DNA of 64,000 nucleotides from Strigamia acuminata (Eukaryota > Arthropoda > Chilopoda > Geophilomorpha > Linotaeniidae), in contig OX442314.1 of assembly GCA_949358305.1 (NCBI GenBank), positions 58,599,369-58,663,368 of the forward strand. The letters are read 5' to 3'. Below, piece after piece: positions 11,901-20,933 of the stretch. The notes under the pieces were generated by a model. The model worked only from the letters and a program-made list of their open reading frames with translations, searched no databases and was not told the DNA's origin. Each line of letters opens with the position of its first letter. Position 1 is the stretch's first letter. The position numbers and the translations under genes are program-made.

Positions 11901-12117
11901 ATTCCCGACGCCCTTCGTCCCGAAAAAACCGGGATTCACTCCCACAGGGGATAAAAGTAACATCAAATGTTACAGCTGCGGAGAATACGGTCACTACTCA
12001 GATAAATGTGAGAAAACCGTCAAAGAAAAGGACATCATGCAAACCATGATGAAAATGATGATGGAGTTAAGAACTGATCTGGCAAAAAACTTCCAAGCGC
12101 AGGCGTCGCCGAAATAA
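8977..12117 (+). CDS. gag: Element B Gag polyprotein
   Basis: 1046 residues from ATG 8977, the first ATG after the primer site (MSDKDEQSTSETEQRM). It is the structural protein that packages element RNA into particles. In order: a basic and acidic N-terminal part; a very long charged coiled coil (about 230-420, runs of E, K, R and Q); a P/S/R-rich linker (about 430-600); a capsid-like region (about 645-810, with RWQHYIQTRFDGSWKAGDRF and WDDFLVRFDLRYGE); and a CCHC zinc knuckle CYSCGEYGHYSDKC (about 998-1011, CX2CX4HX4C). The coiled coil is unusually long for a Ty3/gypsy Gag. The stop at 12115 lies in the loop of the frameshift stem. Identification rests on the knuckle, position and homology to A, C and D. 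Confidence 0.95.
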   Translation: MSDKDEQSTSETEQRMPEKGKRTSDYHLRSDGPVPEMSAKAKARANKRRAKAQKEEQAASLAALDGPERERVPLNMQPFEDTDPEAIENREEIREISPGRVSILMTEETDEAPKRTVTIGTDPSPPTAQTSVKQTPRKNDGGTPITPRVTASPAVVSFEVSHLIRLTQQAAQLKAMIDIPVGTSVWESITLLTDAICAAQAPTPVARPAAETPMPQVTPSDTGGFAPDPNRTLHESREKAREEARQEATSRQRRLSAERRELWKEEEEREQRERRTTERTEKLVQKMREEREAKIRKEWNATVEGRHREAQEYEDQFQALIAQRKTEKLQMLRKEAILQHQKWEEQHRERLREEEARKEKEQFLKEKEEWDRVRWTEEYKAKKQAIIDEQKRWEAENWEKETEKFQKEYAQDVSDRKKNEENLKRKPEPPSGSDTDTGEGATKPAKTAKRGKSQKRDESVPKTKDRHPSKRSETGAAIDALLEKKNANKNRERPESEENRWHSFYENNDGGEPPPSGGSKQKKAGGETPPRGPRFHPQGDPSEPSDSSDDDHPSRPSTGRSQEDSDGHRSNRPNASDRSSRSSNPRSEEGNFQDSSGRHYTMSELGRALLNSFRREGIDLGHPGDEHNRAGERVKRKYGVRNEPSSEATGNIRWQHYIQTRFDGSWKAGDRFLDEVMRIKKATKATVADMLTHGLVELTTGSAREWYQGLKNPTWDDFLVRFDLRYGETPDEISNKLRGLRQAPGETLADYDARAKLLFARAPYEINPAGFTMIFYGGLSAHSQRILLDMRAPRTGDYQDVSNYLLTNTLEIEQRYYATLPPEEADAHEKRLQTSAERHKTSEKLMRPSEYLSGIMSLTEASFGRMLTPKAGSILPANPIAAPKKAPAATAMQVTSTDSTQMEKVEETTPLATAKEEEPASSDEEALNEHLENLSTGCDDQGPYLHHAHRALAIAQFRAHVQATKARGALGGKRRFPTPFVPKKPGFTPTGDKSNIKCYSCGEYGHYSDKCEKTVKEKDIMQTMMKMMMELRTDLAKNFQAQASPK

Positions 12118-12135
12118 ATTCAGCTTCGTCTGCGC
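12084..12135 (+). promoter_or_regulatory. Element B gag-pol -1 programmed frameshift signal
   Basis: Slippery heptamer A AAA AAC at 12084-12090, in the gag phase required for simultaneous slippage (GCA AAA AAC). Spacer TTCCAA is 6 nt. Stem arms GCGCAGGCG (12097-12105) and CGTCTGCGC (12127-12135) give 9 pairs with one G-U; the 21-nt loop contains the gag TAA. The pol frame has a TGA at 12075-12077, just before the heptamer, and is open from there through pol. Element C has the same layout with different stem sequence. This is a canonical -1 frameshift design. Confidence 0.88.
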
Positions 12136-15100
12136 CAGCCGCGGAAATTAAAAAGAAGAAATATCACACTGGACCCGCAGGTCATGCCTTGGCAGAGGCA
12201 CAGATCAAAGACCGCATACAGATCGTTCCGAAGAAGGAGGAAAAAGTGACGTTAACGAGTATGCAAGTGAGAACGAAACCGGAGGTCGACATGGATTGGA
12301 CGGACCTTCCGTTCAATCTGGAGGTTGAGCCCCAAACATTACGCGTTTTTCACTGCAATGTCACGAAAGCACATTGCGAAACTCTGTGTATGCTGCCAGT
12401 GGAGATAGAAAACCAAAAATTGTTCGGTCTACTGGATTCAGGAGCGGATCGTTCATTCATATCCGAAGATATAGTAAAAGACTTGGATATTGGAAAGAAG
12501 GTGGCACAAGTGAACGCGAACGTAGAATTGCTCACCGCCAACGGCTACGTCAAGCCGAAGGGCGTAGTTCGCATCATGATCGACTGGACGGGGGGGAACC
12601 TGTCCCACCCCTTCATAGTCTTGCCATCCCACGACAAAGTATTCCTCCTAGGGATGGACATCATGGCGAAACTGAAAATTCAGCCAAACCCGATAACCCG
12701 TTCATGGAACTGGATAAGTCCCGAGGGAGAACGGTCAGTCCCCGTAGTTCCCCAAAAATTACTGGACGAAGCCAAGGACAAAGAGGAATACGGAAGAGGA
12801 TTGCGAAAATTCGTCCAAGATTACGATTTCGCAGCCTTCACTCTGGAATTACAGAGGAGTAACGTCGTGGACACCCTGGTCGAGGAGGCAGCACTGCGTG
12901 TTAACGAGGCATCGCTACTAAGGCGAGTGCTTCGAAAGCATGAAAGAATTCTGACCAAGACACCTGGTCGAACGACGGAAGCAACACACGAAATAGTCTT
13001 AACCACAGACAAGCCGATTCGAGTGCCTTACAAGGGGATGAACCCCCAGAAAAGAGACATCGTGACGCAAATGTGCCAAGACATGCTCGACAAGGGCATA
13101 GTAACGCAAGCCCTGGGCGAATACGCCATGCGGATCGTCCTGGTGATGCGTCCAGGCTCGGAACCTCGACTATGCATTGATTATCGCCCCCTGAACGCGA
13201 TAACGGTTATAGACCCGATTCAGATGCCGTCTATAGACTCGATCCTCCGGGAACTGAGCCCGTTCAAGTGGGTAACCACCATGGACCTGTCAAAGGGGTA
13301 TTGGCAAGTGGAGCTAAAACCCGAAGACAAACTGAAAACGGCTTTCTACTCCCCGATAGGAAGACTAATGTTCAACGTGATGCCGTTCGGGCTTGTAAAC
13401 GCCCCGAGCACGTTCCAGAAACTGATCGAAAGCGTGTTGGGAGATATGCTGCACGACTTCGTGTGGGCGTATCTCGACGACATCATAATAACGTCGGACA
13501 CATTCGAAGAACACATAGACCACATCGATAGAGTGGTCTCTCGCCTAGCCAAGGCAGGACTCCACATCCATCCAGGGAAGAGCAAGTTTTGCAGGAAAGA
13601 GCTTGCCTTCCTAGGATATCGAATAGGAGTCGAGGGAATCGCGATTGACCCCGAAAAAGTCAAAGCAATAAACGGATTCCCCGCCCCCGAAGATATAAAA
13701 GGTGTCCAGAGATTCATGGGCATGGTCAATTTCTTCGGCCGACTACTCTCTGGTCTGGCTGAAGTGGCCGCGCCTATAACGGATCTCTTACGAACGGATA
13801 AAGAGTTTGAGTGGACGGTCCAGTGCGAGGCCGCATTTAGCACTATCAAGCAAATGCTGGCTGACGTCGAAAAGATGCCATTGCCGGACCTAAACCGACC
13901 GTTCGTGTTGCACACCGACGCGAGTAAAATCGGACTGGGTGCAGCCCTTCTGCAGACCCACGTGTACAACGGAATCTCGCAAGAAGTACCCTGTATGTTT
14001 ATAAGCAGAAAAATACAGGGCGCGGAGAAAAATTATACGGCAACGGAACTAGAATGCCTAGCCGTAATTTGGGCAGTTCGGAAATTTCGCGACTATCTGG
14101 AGTACACGAACTTCGAGGTTCAGACAGATCACCAGGCACTAAGCTGGTTGATGAAGCTCAAGGAACCCTCCGGCCGACTCGCACGATGGCAACTGGAGTT
14201 AATGGCGTGCGATATAACAATTACGTACCGCCCCGGGAAGTACAATCATGTGGCCGACGCCCTCTCGAGAGCCCCAGCCTCTGACCCCCAAGGACCAGAC
14301 GACGACGGCGAGGACGACACCCACCTCTTGTACTGCCCGACTCCACGGAGAATATGGCGTTTGCGAAAGGCGAACGAGCTACCAGTGATGGAGCCTGAAG
14401 ATAGAACGTTTTGTGGTTTTTGGACTCGAACATACCAGCCAGCTGGGACAAACAATTCAACATCCGAAATTCAATCTCCGCCCCCCGGAGAAACCCACAA
14501 AACACTACTACGCGCCTTCACAGCAAAAATTGAAGAAAAAACACAATACGCTCCACCCACGAGACGTGAGTTCGTCGAACACCAGGCAGCAGACACAAAA
14601 TGTCAAATTATAACGCAATATTTGCTGAACGGCGAATTTCCGGAAGGGATGACAAACCCACACCGCCGGAAACAGTTCGTCAAAGAAGCAACAAGCTACC
14701 TCATAGATGATGAACTCCTGGTAAAATACCACCCGACGTTTCAAGATGACCTCAGCGGAGCGGGAAACTCGGTTAAAGTGGTCGTGCCGGCATCGCTGCA
14801 CACCCGACTGTTGTGGCTGATGCACGGACACCCGCTCGCCAGCCATTCTGGCGTGGCGAGGACCCTTTATCGAGTAAAACAACTTTTCTTCTGGCCGGGC
14901 GCGCGGCAAAAGATAACGAAATTTATCCGACACTGCCCCCGGTGCCAAGCATGCAGACCGCGAGATAAAGTAGCCAGAAACGCCATGTCTCTCGGACCCT
15001 ACGCACCGTTTGACTGCTTAAGCATAGACTTGATGGGCCCCAAGCCCACAACGGGAAACAAGAACATGTATATTCTCGTAATTATGGACGTGGCCACCCG

Positions 15101-16220
15101 ATGGCCGGAGCTGTACGCCCTCGCGAAGCCCTCGGCTGAAAACATAGTCGAGTGCCTTTACGACGTGGCAATGCGATTTGGGTTTCCCAGAAAACTCATT
15201 TCGGATAACGGCCCCCAATTCCGATCAAGAATATATAAGGACTTCTGTAGGAAATTTAAAATGGATGCATCGAACACCTCCACATATAATCCTCAGACAA
15301 ACCCAGTCGAGAGATTAAATAAAGATATAAAATATGCGCTGACAGTATTCACCGACATTCACAATCGATGGGACGAATACCTGCGAGAAATCGCTTTCAG
15401 CATTCGCTCAACCGTGTCACGAACACGCGAATTCTCACCGGCGTACCTCAACTTCGCCCGCGAATTAAGGATGCCATGGGACCCACGCGTTGCCGAAGCT
15501 GTTAACGTATTAGACCCGTCGAGCTCACATGAGTACGTGTGCCGGTTGGAACAGACTATATCCGACACGTACCAGCATATGATGGCGCATATTTTCAACA
15601 TGAGAGAGAGAATCGCAGATAAAGAAGGCGATCTCGCTTTCGCGAACTTTAAAGTGAATGATCTAGTGTGGAAGGAGGCACACACGTTGTCCAATGCAGC
15701 GAGGGGCATCGCCGCCGGTTTAGCCGACAAGAGGGACGGTCCCTACGTAATTGTGGCCGAACACGGAGGCAACGCATACCAACTACGCCGCCTAGAGGAC
15801 AACAAAAATTTTCAGTCGATACATGGCCGAGATTTAAGGCCATATCTGCCAGAATTTCCACAGGAAATTTGGCTGGAAGGTCAGACACACAGCGGCCAAG
15901 GGGGCACCGTGGTCGACACGTTCCAAAAAACAAATGAAGCTGAAAATATAGCGGAAAACGAGGATGAATTCTTCGACGCCGAATCCCCAGCCGACGAGGC
16001 TCCAACTCAGCCGGAGCAAGCAATTTCGGAGAGGGAGGAAGCAGAAGAATGTACTTCTGAAATGGAAAATAAAAAAATTAATAATGAGAAAAATGCCAAC
16101 ACATCGGAGATGAACGAGCAAGTAGAGTCACGATCTACGAGCACGTCGAAAATCAACCTTCGACCACGACGAAGCAATAATCCGTTCATTCGGGACGGCA
16201 AAGTCGTGGGGAAGAACTAA
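12090..16220 (+). CDS. pol: Element B Pol (protease, reverse transcriptase, RNase H, integrase)
   Basis: Expressed as a Gag-Pol fusion by -1 frameshift; about 1376 residues from the slip site. There is no convincing own start codon: a TTG at 12189 is the first start-like triplet. Positions below count from 12189. Aspartic protease LLDSGADRSFIS (D about 83); reverse transcriptase with WAYLDDIIIT (YLDD about 428-431); RNase H starting HTDASKIGLGAALLQ (about 575); integrase HHCC zinc domain ending CPRCQAC, and catalytic D about 947, D about 1006 and E about 1041, spaced D-X58-D-X34-E, followed by a GPYVI-type GPY/F motif. Protease-RT-RH-IN order defines Ty3/gypsy. All catalytic residues are present and there is no internal stop. 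Confidence 0.96.
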   Translation, partial: LPSAGVAEINSASSAPAAEIKKKKYHTGPAGHALAEAQIKDRIQIVPKKEEKVTLTSMQVRTKPEVDMDWTDLPFNLEVEPQTLRVFHCNVTKAHCETLCMLPVEIENQKLFGLLDSGADRSFISEDIVKDLDIGKKVAQVNANVELLTANGYVKPKGVVRIMIDWTGGNLSHPFIVLPSHDKVFLLGMDIMAKLKIQPNPITRSWNWISPEGERSVPVVPQKLLDEAKDKEEYGRGLRKFVQDYDFAAFTLELQRSNVVDTLVEEAALRVNEASLLRRVLRKHERILTKTPGRTTEATHEIVLTTDKPIRVPYKGMNPQKRDIVTQMCQDMLDKGIVTQALGEYAMRIVLVMRPGSEPRLCIDYRPLNAITVIDPIQMPSIDSILRELSPFKWVTTMDLSKGYWQVELKPEDKLKTAFYSPIGRLMFNVMPFGLVNAPSTFQKLIESVLGDMLHDFVWAYLDDIIITSDTFEEHIDHIDRVVSRLAKAGLHIHPGKSKFCRKELAFLGYRIGVEGIAIDPEKVKAINGFPAPEDIKGVQRFMGMVNFFGRLLSGLAEVAAPITDLLRTDKEFEWTVQCEAAFSTIKQMLADVEKMPLPDLNRPFVLHTDASKIGLGAALLQTHVYNGISQEVPCMFISRKIQGAEKNYTATELECLAVIWAVRKFRDYLEYTNFEVQTDHQALSWLMKLKEPSGRLARWQLELMACDITITYRPGKYNHVADALSRAPASDPQGPDDDGEDDTHLLYCPTPRRIWRLRKANELPVMEPEDRTFCGFWTRTYQPAGTNNSTSEIQSPPPGETHKTLLRAFTAKIEEKTQYAPPTRREFVEHQAADTKCQIITQYLLNGEFPEGMTNPHRRKQFVKEATSYLIDDELLVKYHPTFQDDLSGAGNSVKVVVPASLHTRLLWLMHGHPLASHSGVARTLYRVKQLFFWPGARQKITKFIRHCPRCQACRPRDKVARNAMSLGPYAPFDCLSIDLMGPKPTTGNKNMYILVIMDVATRWPELYALAKPSAENIVECLYDVAMRFGFPRKLISDNGPQFRSRIYKDFCRKFKMDASNTSTYNPQTNPVERLNKDIKYALTVFTDIHNRWDEYLREIAFSIRSTVSRTREFSPAYLNFARELRMPWDPRVAEAVNVLDPSSSHEYVCRLEQTISDTYQHMMAHIFNMRERIADKEGDLAFANFKVNDLVWKEAHTLSNAARGIAAGLADKRDGPYVIVAEHGGNAYQLRRLEDNKNFQSIHGRDLRPYLPEFPQEIWLEGQTHSGQGGTVVDTFQKTNEAENIAENEDEFFDAESPADEAPTQPEQAISEREEAEECTSEMENKKINNEKNANTSEMNEQVESRSTSTSKINLRPRRSNNPFIRDGKVVGKN

Positions 16221-16600
16221 AAATAAAAGAAAATGTGATAACATGGAGCGGAGGCCTTGTAAAATAAAAAGATTTACTTACGAGAGCTGCTGCACATGTT
16301 GAGACGCGAAAATTTGGCTAAGTCCAAACTTCGCAACGAATTGTCGCAGTCACCACTAACAGACGAGAAGTTATGACGTATCGGGCGACCACGTGACAAC
16401 GAAACCACGCGGTCGACCCCGTAGCGTCATTGCCAGCACGGCGGATCTCGCAAAATACGAGACGCGTTCGAGACCCACAATTCTCAGCGTCGATAGGCCC
16501 AGTTTCCGACTGTTTTTAACACGACGAGACGTGTTTTTTGCTTCTCCCCAAAGAGAAAACAAAGACCTCTCAAACAAAAACTTCTCTTTCCTAAATTGAA
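16221..16600 (+). other. Non-coding spacer between pol and the third ORF of element B
   Basis: 380 bp without a convincing ORF. It would form the upstream part of a subgenomic message for the third ORF. No strong splice acceptor was identified by eye. Confidence 0.4.
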
Positions 16601-16717
16601 ATGGCCGATCGACGCAACCCACGATTAGAGCCGAGCGCATCGTCGAGAGACGAGAGCGACGGCCTAATCGTAAATGCAGAAGAAGATGAGAATTGGGACG
16701 AACAACCGCCGTTGCAG
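16601..16717 (+). CDS. Element B third ORF, exon 1
   Basis: ATG 16601 opens 39 codons (MADRRNPRLEP..., ending NWDEQPPLQ), acidic in its second half, and ends exactly at a GT donor (CAG|GTAAAT, 16717/16718). The frame stops soon after the donor. Exon 2 begins at an AG acceptor at 17278/17279 in phase 0. Element C has the matching arrangement: a 50-codon acidic exon ending in a similar NWDEPNEPDAQPD at a GTAAGT donor. The shared NWDE core, phase and position make this a real exon rather than chance. Function unknown. Confidence 0.75.
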
Positions 16718-17278
16718 GTAAATTAGTGTGATTTCCCCAGAGAAATCACATAATTCTTTGAATCTGTTGCATCCAACCCAGATTGGAGCGTGACTTGTGA
16801 CTGATATATTTCTTTCTGTTTTATTGTTGATTTAAGGCTGGCTAAAAACCCGAGAGTGGACCCAGATTCACCTCGGAGTCAAGGCCGCCAAAAAACTAGA
16901 ACAAAGGAAGTGTTCGCGGAATGGCGTCGTGGCAAACCAAAACCAAAACTAAAGGTTTTCTTTCTTTTAAATTTAAACATCGTAATAAATTAAAATACGA
17001 TTAGAGTTAAAATAAAAAAGTTTAACGTAAGAAATTAAAATTTAACGATCGGTTTTGCCTGCGACCCCTTCCAAAAAAGCGGATCACCTGAGTTCAAAAG
17101 TAGTGTTGGATCAGCGCTACGACGGCGGAGATCATCGCAGAACTGCGAAACAAGAAAATAAGACCGACGGCCGCAACAAAAGAAAGGAGTTGCTGCCACC
17201 GTCGATCTTGAGCATATTTCTGATCCCCATCGTTAACTGGGATTTATTATATTAATCTTGTGATCTAAAATTATTCAG
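16718..17278 (+). other. Predicted intron in the element B third ORF
   Basis: 561 nt, GTAAAT...TTATTCAG, phase 0. Stops in all useful frames prevent read-through from exon 1 to exon 2, so the two coding blocks can be joined only by splicing. The element C counterpart is 268 nt. Confidence 0.7.
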
Positions 17279-20065
17279 GTCGACCCGCTAGAATCGTGGG
17301 ACGCCCTGCCTCCGACGGCGTCAACCGCCAACAACATCTTTCGCGGAGCCCTGCCGATTTACCTGCGGCAGGCCTATCCTGCAGAGACCAGCGCCTGGAA
17401 AATCCGATTGATGTATTCCAGGACCCTCGAGGAAAAATTCGAGCGATCAAAAACGCTGGTCGAGTGCATGACGAAGGAGATGAGGGAGCGAGTGGGGCCG
17501 CGGATCCCACCCGATGCGGATCCGCCGAGCCCCGTTTACTCCGGGTACCTGGAAGAGGCTTACCCAGGCACGGTGGCCGAGCTGCACACCTCCCATAGGT
17601 GGAGCGAGGCCCCGACCTTGGCAGCCCGCCAGAGAATAGTGGACGACGAGATCAAACGCTTAAAGCGCACCGAGACTCACGGAGTAACCCGAGTTCTCGA
17701 GAGAAACGGTTTCTCCCCCGAAGAAATCCGTAGATGGCTTCGCGACATCGAAGAAGATCATCTGACACCCAGATGGATACCGCCGGCGAATTTTACGGCC
17801 ACGCAGTCTGAGATGTGGCAGTTATACCACGCTGGTATCCTGGGAAGTCGCCGCCATCACAGAAGATCGAAGCGTCCGGCGGAGTCCGCCCCACGCGGAC
17901 CCGCACGAAGAAGACAGGCCGTCTCCCCAACAGAGGCCGGCCCGTCAACGAGTCGCGACTACCGCAGTCGCTCGAGCAGCTCCAGTTCCCGAACTCGAGT
18001 TGTCGTGCGCTCGGAGTGTCGCCGAGTAGTAACGCTCGAGCCTGCCTCGCCAGACGACGCGCGGGCTGAGCGAACGGTCGAATCTTCCGCCCACTGGGCT
18101 GCGAGGACCGAGACACACCAAGATCGAGGAAAGAAAAGATCCTCGTTGTTCATGGCGATTACCACACAGTCGTCAGATCAATCCTCGTCGCGACGAACCG
18201 TCTCATCACACCAGAGACCGAATTCTCCGACGGACGTCCCCCAGAGGACGGCCCAACGAAGATCCGTCGCAGCCAGCACCCGGAGGAATCGAAAGCGCAA
18301 AGTACGTCAGAAGTTGCGAGCACAATCCCTGATAGCTAAGGGATTAGAGAAGGAGCGAGAGATGGCCGCCGCGAAACGGTCCGAACCCCAGAGTCTCGGA
18401 CCCACGGCTGGACCGTCCAGGCGCCAAGCAGAGATTGATTTGGGAGAGTTGACGGAAGAGCAAATGTCCCCAGATGAGTCGGACAAAGATGGGCCGGTTA
18501 CAAAACAGGATCTGGCCGTAGCATTGAAGAACGCCTTCCGAGGATACGCGGCCAACCGGCCGTCGGGCTCAACACCGGCTGTGCCCACCGCGCTCGTGCC
18601 CCCACAAGTGCAATCGCGATGGCCGCCACTCCTCGAGGGTACAAACCCAGCCGTGACCGCTTGGACCCCTCCCCGGATGATTCCGGTGGGGGATCCAGCT
18701 CCGAAGCGGGTCAGATACGATAATCTACCCGGGCTGGGCCGTCCACCGTCACCCCCAACGCCACGAGTGTGTCGACCTTATCGCAACGCCGAATGGTACG
18801 CCCAGCGAGAGATGGACGCTCGATGCCGGCGTGAAGCGGCCTATCCCCCACTCAGCGAGCTACAAGAATATCTGGCCGAATACGAGAACCCCGCGATTGC
18901 CGAGTTGGCCATACGACAGGCCGACGCCGCCCAAACCCACCACATCAATTGGGCGATCGAACAGATGCGGACGCTGTCACAACAATTCAGTGGCAATCCG
19001 GACCGCGCTCACCCCTGCCATCGGAGCAGTTTGAATTTGGCAGTGACGAACGTCATGGCCCAGCTGCTATCCCTGGGCGTCTTCTTGGACAGTCGGCAGG
19101 CTATGGCGGCCTGGACAATCGTCGACCGTGAGGGAGTTCACCTTCCTCGGGCGTTGTACCAGGTATGGGCCGGATGGACTCCTGAGCCCGCCTCGCTGCG
19201 CTTCGACCTGGCCAGAAATACGGAAAACCCAGGCCTACAGTTTTCAAAGATGCGTTCGTTAGCATTCCGCTACCGGAACCCCGGAGTCCACCCTTCCTTG
19301 TTGCGAACAATTCGGGAGGTTCCGGAGATACCGGGAACGGCGGCGAGCCTTCCACAGGCCATCGAGACCGCCCCCCCAGAGGCGGCGGTCCAACCATACA
19401 TACCGACCCCAAAGCCGGTATTCCCGAAGGAGAAGCGACACGCGAATCGACCCATATTGATTCCGAAGCGTTCCAAGCGAGGACCCCGAACTCCTCCGCT
19501 GCCCTCTCCTTCACCACCAGCGGCAGGGCTGGCCGCTCTCTCTGCAGAGCCGGCTACGCCACCGTTGGAGAGCCCAATGGAGATTCCGCTCCCACCATCG
19601 CCTCCGCCGCCCCCAGCAGCGCAGCTTTATTTGAGGCTGGGAGTGGAATACCCCTTCCTTCAGATGTCGGAGTTCACGCGACAACGCATCATTGACTCCG
19701 ACGATCACGGCGAATCAATCCTCAAATGGCTAAACAGAGAAGCCCGATCCACCATGGACGCCGTCTTCCATCGCCGTATCCTACGGGCCCACAGGAAACC
19801 CGGATCGAGCGCCGAGTCGCGAAGGATCCGACTCGTCCCCGATCGATTCCCCGCGTCTACCCGGATTTGGATCCATGAGCGTACGGGGTTGGTTGGCGAG
19901 CCAGCCGGCAGTCACCCGCAGTACTTCATCAACGAGCGACAAAATCCTGCGGATCTGACAACCTCTCTGCCCCCGGATTTACCACCGCCGCCACCGGCAG
20001 TGCCACCCGTGATCCTCCGCCCATGCAGAGGAGTGCTGCCGGCTCTTCGCAGAGGAGAGCGATGA
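17279..20065 (+). CDS. Element B third ORF, exon 2 (unknown protein downstream of pol)
   Basis: 928 codons from the acceptor; 967 residues with exon 1. It lies where errantiviruses carry env, but I see no signal peptide, membrane segment or furin-type site. Three blocks align with the element C protein: an N-terminal block (SWDALPP... through AWKIRLMYSR, then the region around EIRRWLRDIEEDH and FTATQSEMWQLYHAGILG); a central helical block (about residues 575-700, with MAAWTIVDREGVHLPRAL); and a C-terminal block (about 820-945, with RILRAHRKPGS, IWIHERTG and YFINERQNPADL). Between them are R/S-rich and P-rich low-complexity linkers, including an SRSSSSSSRTR run. It could bind nucleic acid or Gag, but that is inference. 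I do not recognise the family. Confidence 0.82.
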   Translation, partial: VDPLESWDALPPTASTANNIFRGALPIYLRQAYPAETSAWKIRLMYSRTLEEKFERSKTLVECMTKEMRERVGPRIPPDADPPSPVYSGYLEEAYPGTVAELHTSHRWSEAPTLAARQRIVDDEIKRLKRTETHGVTRVLERNGFSPEEIRRWLRDIEEDHLTPRWIPPANFTATQSEMWQLYHAGILGSRRHHRRSKRPAESAPRGPARRRQAVSPTEAGPSTSRDYRSRSSSSSSRTRVVVRSECRRVVTLEPASPDDARAERTVESSAHWAARTETHQDRGKKRSSLFMAITTQSSDQSSSRRTVSSHQRPNSPTDVPQRTAQRRSVAASTRRNRKRKVRQKLRAQSLIAKGLEKEREMAAAKRSEPQSLGPTAGPSRRQAEIDLGELTEEQMSPDESDKDGPVTKQDLAVALKNAFRGYAANRPSGSTPAVPTALVPPQVQSRWPPLLEGTNPAVTAWTPPRMIPVGDPAPKRVRYDNLPGLGRPPSPPTPRVCRPYRNAEWYAQREMDARCRREAAYPPLSELQEYLAEYENPAIAELAIRQADAAQTHHINWAIEQMRTLSQQFSGNPDRAHPCHRSSLNLAVTNVMAQLLSLGVFLDSRQAMAAWTIVDREGVHLPRALYQVWAGWTPEPASLRFDLARNTENPGLQFSKMRSLAFRYRNPGVHPSLLRTIREVPEIPGTAASLPQAIETAPPEAAVQPYIPTPKPVFPKEKRHANRPILIPKRSKRGPRTPPLPSPSPPAAGLAALSAEPATPPLESPMEIPLPPSPPPPPAAQLYLRLGVEYPFLQMSEFTRQRIIDSDDHGESILKWLNREARSTMDAVFHRRILRAHRKPGSSAESRRIRLVPDRFPASTRIWIHERTGLVGEPAGSHPQYFINERQNPADLTTSLPPDLPPPPPAVPPVILRPCRGVLPALRRGER

Positions 20066-20100
20066 GAAAATTGAGATCGCTCCGATCCGAGATCGAAGCT

Positions 20101-20110
20101 GGAGGAGGGA
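20101..20110 (+). other. Element B polypurine tract
   Basis: GGAGGAGGGA, followed by CG and then the 3' LTR. The 2-nt CG gap mirrors the gap between the 5' LTR and primer site. Element C has GGGGAGGGA-CG in the same place. Primer for plus-strand synthesis. Confidence 0.85.
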
Positions 20111-20112
20111 CG

Positions 20113-20933
20113 TGTGGTGACCCAGTTGGATAAGTGTCCCCCCAGGGCGGATACTTGTCCTATGAGTCACTATGATTAAAGAGTCGTTCCCCCCCGAGTT
20201 GGCTCCACCTCCCCATGGTAGGTGTGTGCCCCGAGGGGGAGGAAGCGGCTGGTGGTCAGCCCCCATTGGTTGATCGCCGGCCCTTCACCCCACTGCATAA
20301 AAGGCTGTGTTTCCCGCCTAAAGACAGAACTTACACAAACGACACCAAGAACACAGCAACTACCTCACCGTCAGGCCAACTTCAACTACAAGTTAGGATT
20401 GATCGAGGATCGCTGAGTAAAGTGCAAACTGTAACTCTCACGAAGTCACTTGCGAGCTATTCCTGCGAAAGCACGAGAATAGCCCTTGTGAAATCACCCA
20501 GAATAATCGCCCAGACGATTATTCGCCGAAGTAAGTGTCCGAGTGCTTTGTAGGGAACCCCAAAGTTCCTAGACGAGGCCTCTGCGACGCTAAACCAAAC
20601 CCTAGACAACAGGCACGGATAGAAGACTCGAAAGAGCATTCCACCGCGTCCGTGAAGACGAATCCGTGACGAATTAACGACAACTCGAGACGCCGCCTTT
20701 GTTCCGCCGACCACGCGGAATCGACGACGCCATCTTGAGAAATCCTTTGTTCGACGCTGACCACGTCGACTCTAGAATTATTACTGAGTGTATTTTAAAG
20801 GCATAAAGCCTGGTGAATAAATTACCTGTTTATTTACATACATTTGGTATTCATTTGGGTATTTGCATAATTGATCACAGGTAAAGTATTACACGTTAGC
20901 GCTATTTAAACCTATACCAAGTAGGACGCGACA
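20113..20933 (+). repeat. Element B 3' LTR
   Basis: 821 bp, same ends and no visible difference from 8062-8882. Followed by the target duplication AACT at 20934-20937. Confidence 0.96.

Larger units (their letters stand above)
8062..20933 (+). mobile_element. Element B: full-length Ty3/gypsy LTR retrotransposon with a spliced third ORF
   Basis: 12,872 bp. Order: 821-bp LTR, tRNA-Pro-type primer site, gag, -1 frameshift, pol (protease, RT, RNase H, integrase: the Ty3/gypsy order), a third ORF in two exons, purine tract, 821-bp LTR. The two LTRs have equal length and look identical by eye. AACT is duplicated at the target. gag, pol and the third ORF show no internal stop, so the copy may be autonomous. 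It is inserted in the plus direction into a minus-strand coding relic. Confidence 0.96.

Noticed and set aside
16601-20065. Third ORF of elements B and C as a viral envelope gene.
   Set aside because: Position fits, but there is no signal peptide, transmembrane segment or cleavage motif, and composition is charged and proline-rich.
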